Positions 14,582 through 18,510 of a DNA stretch of 18,510 nt are shown one piece after another. Within the stretch, counting starts at the first letter, position 1. Each line of letters opens with the position of its first letter. The position numbers were made by a program, and so were the translations under genes. Origin of the DNA: CAZIHO01 sp964538875. Its GTDB lineage: Bacteria > Pseudomonadota > Gammaproteobacteria > Chromatiales > Chromatiaceae. The notes below the pieces were generated by a model. It ran no database searches. It was not told the DNA's origin and saw only the letters and a list, made by a program, of their open reading frames with translations. Location: assembly GCA_964538875.1 (NCBI GenBank), contig CAZIHO010000070.1:1-18510 (forward strand). The letters are read 5' to 3'.

Positions 14582-15760
14582 CGCGCCATCGCCGAGCCCT
14601 ACCAGCCGGAGAACTGGATACCGGCGGCGGCGGCCCGGGCCAGTCAAATTCAGCTAGTCACCCATGCCATCAAATACAGTCACCCGGACGCCAAGGGCAC
14701 CAGCCTGAGCAGCCATGGCAATTCCGCCGCCGGCAACCTGGAAGTCGGTAGCCACACCTTGCGCGGCGCCATCCCGTCCGATGTGGTCGGCAACGCGGCG
14801 GCGCTGGACGTGTATAAATTCCTGCGCCTGGAAGTCAACGGCCGAACCTTGCTGGACCGGGCACTGACTGCCGATCCGGGGCTGACCGGCGTCCTTCCTG
14901 GCGACGTCGCCCAAGTTCAAGAATGGATAGAGGCTTTCGCCGGGTTGGCAAAGCCCAAGGGAACGCCCGCCTCTCATCCTCTAGCCAAGCAGTTGTATTG
15001 GCCCCTTCCGGAGGGTGGCTATCACCTGCTCGCCCCCCTGTTTTCCTCCAGCTTGGCACACCGGGTCTGGACCCAAATCCGGGAAGACCGCTTTTCCGAC
15101 GCCGCCAAGGCCGCCCGGGAAGCCTATCACCACCACCAGCCCCACCCGGTGGGCTATTGCGAATACCCCCATATGGCAATCCGTAAGTTCGGCGGCACCA
15201 AGCCCCAGAACATCAGCCAACTCAACAGCGAGCGCCACGGCGAAAACTACCTCTTGGCGTCCGTGCCCCCCAACTGGAATGGGCAAGGTGTGCGCCCGCC
15301 CCTCAACAGGGAGACCATTTTTGACCGGTCCTTTGGGAGCCTTCCATCCGTGCGCGGACTCACCTCTACCCTGCGGAATTTCCTGCTCGGCGTATCCGAC
15401 TGGACCAACCAGCCGATCCGTGCCAAACGGGCCGAGTTGGTTGCCCTGATCCGGGACGAACTCATCCAGTACGCCGCCGCCATACAAAACCTTCCTCCTG
15501 GGTGGAGCGCGGACCCGGCTTGCCGCCTCGTCCTGGAAGAGCGCCATTGGCTGGACCCTCAACGGGCCTTGACCGACCCGGAATTTGCCGCAGAACGCGC
15601 CGCGAAGGATTGGCGCGCCGCCATTGCCGGCCGTTTCGCCCGCTGGCTCAACGCCCGTCTCGGGTCCAAGAAAACGTCCCTAGGAGACCCGGAATTCGGC
15701 GCCTGGCGCGCGGAGTTGCTGGAGCAATTGCAAACCCTGCCGGAGGAACTTGAGCTATGA
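14582..15760 (+). CDS. csy1: Cas8f (Csy1), large subunit of the type I-F Cascade (5' end in assembly gap)
   Basis: The frame is open from the first called base after the gap (RAIAEPYQPENWIP) to the TGA at 15758-15760; 392 residues are visible. ASQIQLVTHAIKYSHPDAKG near the start and LTSTLRNFLLGVSDWTNQP further on are typical of Csy1/Cas8f, which with Cas5f binds the 5' handle of the crRNA and recognises the PAM. An internal Met at 14759 is not the true start, because the conserved sequence before it is in frame. The stop overlaps the csy2 start in ATGA. The N-terminus cannot be seen. Confidence 0.92.
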   Translation, partial: RAIAEPYQPENWIPAAAARASQIQLVTHAIKYSHPDAKGTSLSSHGNSAAGNLEVGSHTLRGAIPSDVVGNAAALDVYKFLRLEVNGRTLLDRALTADPGLTGVLPGDVAQVQEWIEAFAGLAKPKGTPASHPLAKQLYWPLPEGGYHLLAPLFSSSLAHRVWTQIREDRFSDAAKAAREAYHHHQPHPVGYCEYPHMAIRKFGGTKPQNISQLNSERHGENYLLASVPPNWNGQGVRPPLNRETIFDRSFGSLPSVRGLTSTLRNFLLGVSDWTNQPIRAKRAELVALIRDELIQYAAAIQNLPPGWSADPACRLVLEERHWLDPQRALTDPEFAAERAAKDWRAAIAGRFARWLNARLGSKKTSLGDPEFGAWRAELLEQLQTLPEELEL

Positions 15761-16722
15761 GCACCACCGCCCTGCTGCTCCTCCCCCACCTGCGGGTCCA
15801 GAACGCCAACGCCATTCCGGGTCCCCTGAGCTGGGGTTTCCCCGCGCCCACCGCTTTCACCGGCTTTGCCCATGCCCTGGAGCGCAAGCTCCGGGAACCT
15901 TGGGGACTCAGCTTCGGCGGAGTCGGCATCCTCTGCCATCGGTTTGAAGCCCAGGTATTTCAGCCGCCGGGGCGGCGCAATCAAGTATTTCGTCTCACCC
16001 GCAACCCGGTCTTTGCCGGATACAAAAAATTTGAGGACAAGGTTGCCGCCATCGTGGAGGAGGCCCGCGCCCACCTGGAAGTGAGCCTGGTCATCCAGGT
16101 CATGGGTCCGCGCCTGCCCCCGGACGATGAGCACGACCTACTCACCACGACTTTGCCATCCCTGGTGCCTGCCATGCGCCTGGCGGGCGGTAGCCTGCTC
16201 CCGGATGATGGCCAGCATCCACCCCAGTGGATCCCGTGGCCGCGAAACGAGGTGGAACACCCCAAGGCATTCCGACACCTGAGCCGGCGGCTGTTGCCCG
16301 GTTACGCCCTGGTGCAGCGGCAAGACCTGTTGGAACAACGCCTAACCCAATTGCGGGACCAAACGGACGGCCAAGCCGACGCCCTAGATGCCCTGCTCGA
16401 CCTCAGCCGCCTCAACTTCGACCCCCCAGGCCCAGACGCGGACAACTGGAGCATCCGCACCAGACCCGGCTGGCTGGTGCCTATTCCAGTAGGTTATGGA
16501 GCCCTATCGCCCCTTTACCCGCCGGGCTCGGTGCGCAACAGCCGCGATGCGGACACCCCCTTCCGGTTCGTAGAAAGTCTCTATTCCCTGGGCGCTTGGG
16601 TCAGCCCCCATCGCATGACCCAATTAAGCCAATTGCTCTGGGAGCAGGACACCGACCCGGAAGCCGGCCTGTATCGCTGCCGGAACCATTTTTCCTCGAC
16701 CCTCGTAGCTTCAATTTCCTAA
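15757..16722 (+). CDS. csy2: Cas5f (Csy2), type I-F Cascade subunit
   Basis: This 321-residue protein has the Csy2 signature N-terminus (LLLLPHLRVQNANAIPGPLS then WGFPAPTAFTGFAHAL) and a C-terminal region GWLVPIPVGYGALSPLYPPG found in the family. Csy2 forms the Cas8f-Cas5f heterodimer that caps the 5' crRNA handle. It starts at the ATGA overlap with csy1, with GGAGG (15744-15748) upstream in the csy1 3' end. Its stop codon lies in the Shine-Dalgarno of csy3. It looks complete. Confidence 0.93.
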   Translation: MSTTALLLLPHLRVQNANAIPGPLSWGFPAPTAFTGFAHALERKLREPWGLSFGGVGILCHRFEAQVFQPPGRRNQVFRLTRNPVFAGYKKFEDKVAAIVEEARAHLEVSLVIQVMGPRLPPDDEHDLLTTTLPSLVPAMRLAGGSLLPDDGQHPPQWIPWPRNEVEHPKAFRHLSRRLLPGYALVQRQDLLEQRLTQLRDQTDGQADALDALLDLSRLNFDPPGPDADNWSIRTRPGWLVPIPVGYGALSPLYPPGSVRNSRDADTPFRFVESLYSLGAWVSPHRMTQLSQLLWEQDTDPEAGLYRCRNHFSSTLVASIS

Positions 16723-16732
16723 GGAGATCCCC

Positions 16733-17782
16733 ATGGCAAAGACCGCCGAACTCAAGACCGCCTCCGTACTGGCCTTCGAGCGCAAATTGGATCCGTCCGA
16801 CGCCCTGCTCCACGCAGGCCGCTGGGAGCAACGGGACCAGGCCGACGCCTGGCTCCCGATTGGAATCCGCGAAAAATCCGTGCGCGGCACCATCTCCAAC
16901 CGCCTCAAGGCCGGCGAGCAGGACGCGGGTAAGCTGGACGCCGCCATCCAAGCGCCCAATTTGCAAACCGTGGACGTGGCCACCCTGCCCACCGGCACTG
17001 ATACCTTGCGCATCCGCTTCACCCTGCGCATCCTGGGTGGCGCCGGTACCCCGTCCGCCTGCAACGATGGGGGCTACCAGGTCAAATTGCGCGACACGGT
17101 TCAGCAATACCGGGACTCCCAAGGATTTGGGGACCTCGCCCAGCGCTATGCCTTCAACCTCGCCAATGGGCGCTTCCTGTGGCGCAACCGCACGGGCGCG
17201 GAGCAAATCGAAGTCCAAGTGCGCCACCTCCAAACTGGCAAACCGGCCGCAACCTGGACCTTTGACGCCCTCAGCCTCTCGCTGCGGGACTTCATCCCCA
17301 CGCCAGCAGCGGGCGCCAACCTCAGGGAACTGGCAGCCGTCATCGAGCAAGGCCTGGCGGGCCAGGCCTTCGTCCTATTGGAAATCATCGCATTCGCCCG
17401 CATGGGGGATGGTCAGGAGGTTTACCCCTCCCAGGAGTTGATCCTCGACAAGGGCGAACGGGGCAAGGGCCAAAAAAGTAAGACCCTGTACCAGGTGGGC
17501 GATATCGCCGCCATGCACAGCCAAAAAATCGGCAACGCCCTACGCACCATCGACACCTGGTATCCGGACGCCGACGACGGCCTGGGACCCATTGCCGTGG
17601 AGCCCTACGGCTCCGTCACATCCCAAGGCAAGGCCTACCGGCAGCCCAAACAAAAGATGGACTTCTATACCCTGCTGGACCGCTGGGTCTTGAAGGACGA
17701 AGCGCCAGCCCCCGAGCAACAGCACTTCGTCATGGCCAACCTCATCCGGGGCGGCGTATTCGGAGCGTCCGAAAAGGAATAG
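16733..17782 (+). CDS. csy3: Cas7f (Csy3), type I-F Cascade backbone subunit
   Basis: This 349-residue protein is the crRNA-coating backbone subunit, present in six copies per complex. Strongly conserved blocks are visible: ASVLAFERKLDPSDALLHAG at the start, REKSVRGTISNRLK, LGGAGTPSACNDGGYQ, ARMGDGQEVYPSQELILDKG, HSQKIGNALRTIDTWYPD and EPYGSVTSQGKAYRQPKQK. AAGGAG at 16721-16726 lies six bases upstream. It is the best-conserved gene of the operon and clearly complete; P. aeruginosa Csy3 is 342 residues. Confidence 0.97.
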   Translation: MAKTAELKTASVLAFERKLDPSDALLHAGRWEQRDQADAWLPIGIREKSVRGTISNRLKAGEQDAGKLDAAIQAPNLQTVDVATLPTGTDTLRIRFTLRILGGAGTPSACNDGGYQVKLRDTVQQYRDSQGFGDLAQRYAFNLANGRFLWRNRTGAEQIEVQVRHLQTGKPAATWTFDALSLSLRDFIPTPAAGANLRELAAVIEQGLAGQAFVLLEIIAFARMGDGQEVYPSQELILDKGERGKGQKSKTLYQVGDIAAMHSQKIGNALRTIDTWYPDADDGLGPIAVEPYGSVTSQGKAYRQPKQKMDFYTLLDRWVLKDEAPAPEQQHFVMANLIRGGVFGASEKE

Positions 17783-17787
17783 GCCCC

Positions 17788-18351
17788 ATGGACCATTACC
17801 TGGACATCCAACTATTGCCGGATCCCGAGATTGAATCTCACTTTTTTATGAACACTCTATTTACCAAACTGCACCGGGCGCTGGTCCAGTTGGGTAGCAG
17901 GAGCCTCGGTGTCAGCTTTCCAGACTGGGCGGCCAAGCCCCCCTCCCTCGGCGAACGGCTAAGACTCCATGGCACCGGCCAACAACTGGACCACCTCATG
18001 GCCCTAGACTGGCTACAGGGCATGCGGGACCACGTCCGCACCCAACCACCGGCGCCAGTTCCGGCCGGAGCCGCCCATTGCCTGGTGCGGCGCGTACAAG
18101 CCAAAAGCAACCCAGAGCGGCTACGCCGCCGCTGGCTAAAACGCCACGGCAACGACCAAGCCGCAGCCCAAGCCGCCTTTCCCAGCCAAAACGCGGAACG
18201 CCTAGATCTCCCGTTTGTGACCATCCGCAGCCAGAGCACCGGGCAGACCTTCCGGCTGTTCATAGAACACGGGCCACCGGGTAACCAACCCCTTCCCGGC
18301 GGCTTCAGCTACTACGGCCTAAGCGCCACGGCCACCGTTCCCTGGTTTTGA
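17788..18351 (+). CDS. csy4: Cas6f (Csy4), crRNA-processing endoribonuclease
   Basis: This 187-residue protein cuts the CRISPR transcript at the base of each repeat hairpin and stays bound to the 3' stem-loop. Key residues align by number with P. aeruginosa Csy4: His29 (FTKLHRALV) and Ser148 (TIRSQS) in the active site; Arg102 and Gln104 (RRVQ) that read the stem base; an Arg-rich helix with Arg115 and Arg119 (RRRWLKRH, Lys at 118); and Phe155. AAAAGGA (17772-17778) precedes the ATG by nine bases, and the gene begins five bases after csy3. It is the last cas gene; its stop codon overlaps a large hairpin in front of the CRISPR leader. Confidence 0.96.
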   Translation: MDHYLDIQLLPDPEIESHFFMNTLFTKLHRALVQLGSRSLGVSFPDWAAKPPSLGERLRLHGTGQQLDHLMALDWLQGMRDHVRTQPPAPVPAGAAHCLVRRVQAKSNPERLRRRWLKRHGNDQAAAQAAFPSQNAERLDLPFVTIRSQSTGQTFRLFIEHGPPGNQPLPGGFSYYGLSATATVPWF

Positions 18352-18420
18352 CCCTTTTTCCAACCGCCCGGCGGACGCCCAGTGAAATCAACCACTTGGC
18401 GTACCGCCCCAAAAAAGGGT
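18351..18420. repeat. Nested hairpin between csy4 and the CRISPR leader
   Basis: Outer 9-bp arms ACCCTTTTT (18351-18359) and AAAAAGGGT (18412-18420). Inside, GGCGGACGCC (18370-18379) pairs with GGCGT-A-CCGCC (18398-18408, one bulged A), then AGTG/CACT (18381-18384 with 18393-18396) closes an 8-base loop. The first base is the last base of the csy4 stop. There is no U tract after it. It may end or attenuate the cas transcript or insulate the leader. Confidence 0.55.
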
Positions 18421-18481
18421 CCAAGCCGTCAAGACCGGGTAAGCTCTTTAACAATCAGTTGGTTAGGTTTAGGATGGTCTA
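18352..18481 (+). promoter_or_regulatory. CRISPR leader
   Basis: 130 non-coding bases from the csy4 stop to the first repeat. Besides the hairpin and boxA it holds an IHF-like site AATCAGTTGGTTA (18453-18465; one mismatch to WATCAA-N4-TTR) close to the repeat. Type I-F spacer integration is known to depend on IHF bending the leader. TAGGAT at 18470-18475 is -10-like, but if it drove the array then boxA would not be transcribed, so the true promoter probably lies upstream of 18443. Confidence 0.75.
18443..18453 (+). promoter_or_regulatory. boxA antitermination element in the CRISPR leader
   Basis: GCTCTTTAACA is an exact match to the bacterial rRNA boxA core, the RNA site for NusB-NusE that protects untranslated transcripts from Rho. 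boxA elements in CRISPR leaders are described in Salmonella and other bacteria. Its position 28 bases before the first repeat is right for protecting the array transcript. Confidence 0.75.
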
Positions 18482-18510
18482 GTTCACTGCCGCATAGGCA
18501 GCTCAGAAAA
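18482..18510 (+). CRISPR. First repeat of a type I-F CRISPR array (array continues beyond window)
   Basis: The 28-base repeat spans 18482-18509 and only one base of the first spacer is visible. It begins GTTCACTGCC and has the stem CTGCC-GCATA-GGCAG typical of I-F. By analogy with P. aeruginosa, Cas6f cuts after G at 18501, leaving an 8-base 5' handle CTCAGAAA. The common P. aeruginosa handle is CTAAGAAA, so position 3 differs. Only one copy is seen, but the leader, adjacent csy4 and repeat match make the call secure. Confidence 0.93.

Noticed and set aside
14482..14657. Continuation of the cas3 frame through the gap to a stop at 14657
   Set aside because: After the gap this frame reads Pro/Arg-rich nonsense, while another frame gives conserved Csy1 sequence from the first base, so cas3 must end inside the gap.
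14759..15760. csy1 starting at the internal Met at 14759
   Set aside because: Conserved Csy1 residues (ASQIQLVTHAIKYSHPDAKG) lie in frame upstream, so the true start is in the gap.
16227..17441. 404-codon plus-strand frame across csy2 and csy3
   Set aside because: It overlaps two well-conserved cas genes in a different frame and its product is Pro/Arg/Ser-rich with no family features.
10357..18351. A novel defence gene inside the cas operon
   Set aside because: Every gene is a standard I-F component and intergenic gaps are at most ten bases apart from the assembly gap, leaving no room for an extra gene unless it lies in the N run.
18447..18475. TTTAAC / TAGGAT as the CRISPR promoter (17-base spacing)
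   Set aside because: It would start transcription after boxA, making the exact boxA match meaningless, and the -35 is poor; kept only as a weak alternative.

Overview
This GC-rich window suggests a gammaproteobacterium that oxidises reduced sulfur and carries many c-type cytochromes. Evidence: a complete diheme plus flavoprotein pair of the flavocytochrome c sulfide dehydrogenase (FCSD) type, an octaheme cytochrome of the hydroxylamine oxidoreductase (HAO) family, an FNR/ANR-type operator, and a type I-F CRISPR-Cas locus with a gammaproteobacterial-style repeat. The genus cannot be fixed from sequence alone; a purple or colourless sulfur bacterium or a methanotroph relative would fit.

Layout. 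1-568 (minus strand): a secreted pentapeptide-repeat protein running off the left edge. 796-3022: a two-component pair, a MASE1-type membrane histidine kinase overlapping a FixJ/LuxR-type response regulator. 3023-3462: a non-coding stretch packed with perfect inverted repeats. 3463-4197: a DUF533/TerB-like protein. 4292-5758: a large ferredoxin-reductase-like fusion with a degenerate flavin domain. 5759-6204: a regulatory region with an FNR-type dyad and several hairpins. 6205-7698: the octaheme cytochrome, closed by a strong hairpin. 7791-10195: a compact TPR - fccA - fccB cluster, closed by another strong hairpin. 10357-18351: type I-F cas genes in the order cas1, cas2-3, csy1, csy2, csy3, csy4, all on the plus strand and mostly overlapping or a few bases apart. 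18352-18510: the leader and first repeat of the CRISPR array, which continues beyond the right edge.

How it works together. The kinase and regulator are a translationally linked pair of unknown target. The octaheme protein, the TPR protein and FCSD are all predicted to be exported, so this middle block looks like a periplasmic electron-transfer module combining sulfide oxidation with an N-oxide or hydroxylamine-active multiheme enzyme, plausibly oxygen-controlled. The CRISPR locus has every I-F component with its catalytic residues visible, so it looks functional. A run of exactly 100 N hides the end of cas3 and the start of csy1. The most interesting unannotated signals are a boxA antitermination element in the CRISPR leader, a nested hairpin between csy4 and that leader, the hexamer-sharing hairpins at 3030-3175, and the FNR-type site with a structured leader before the octaheme gene.
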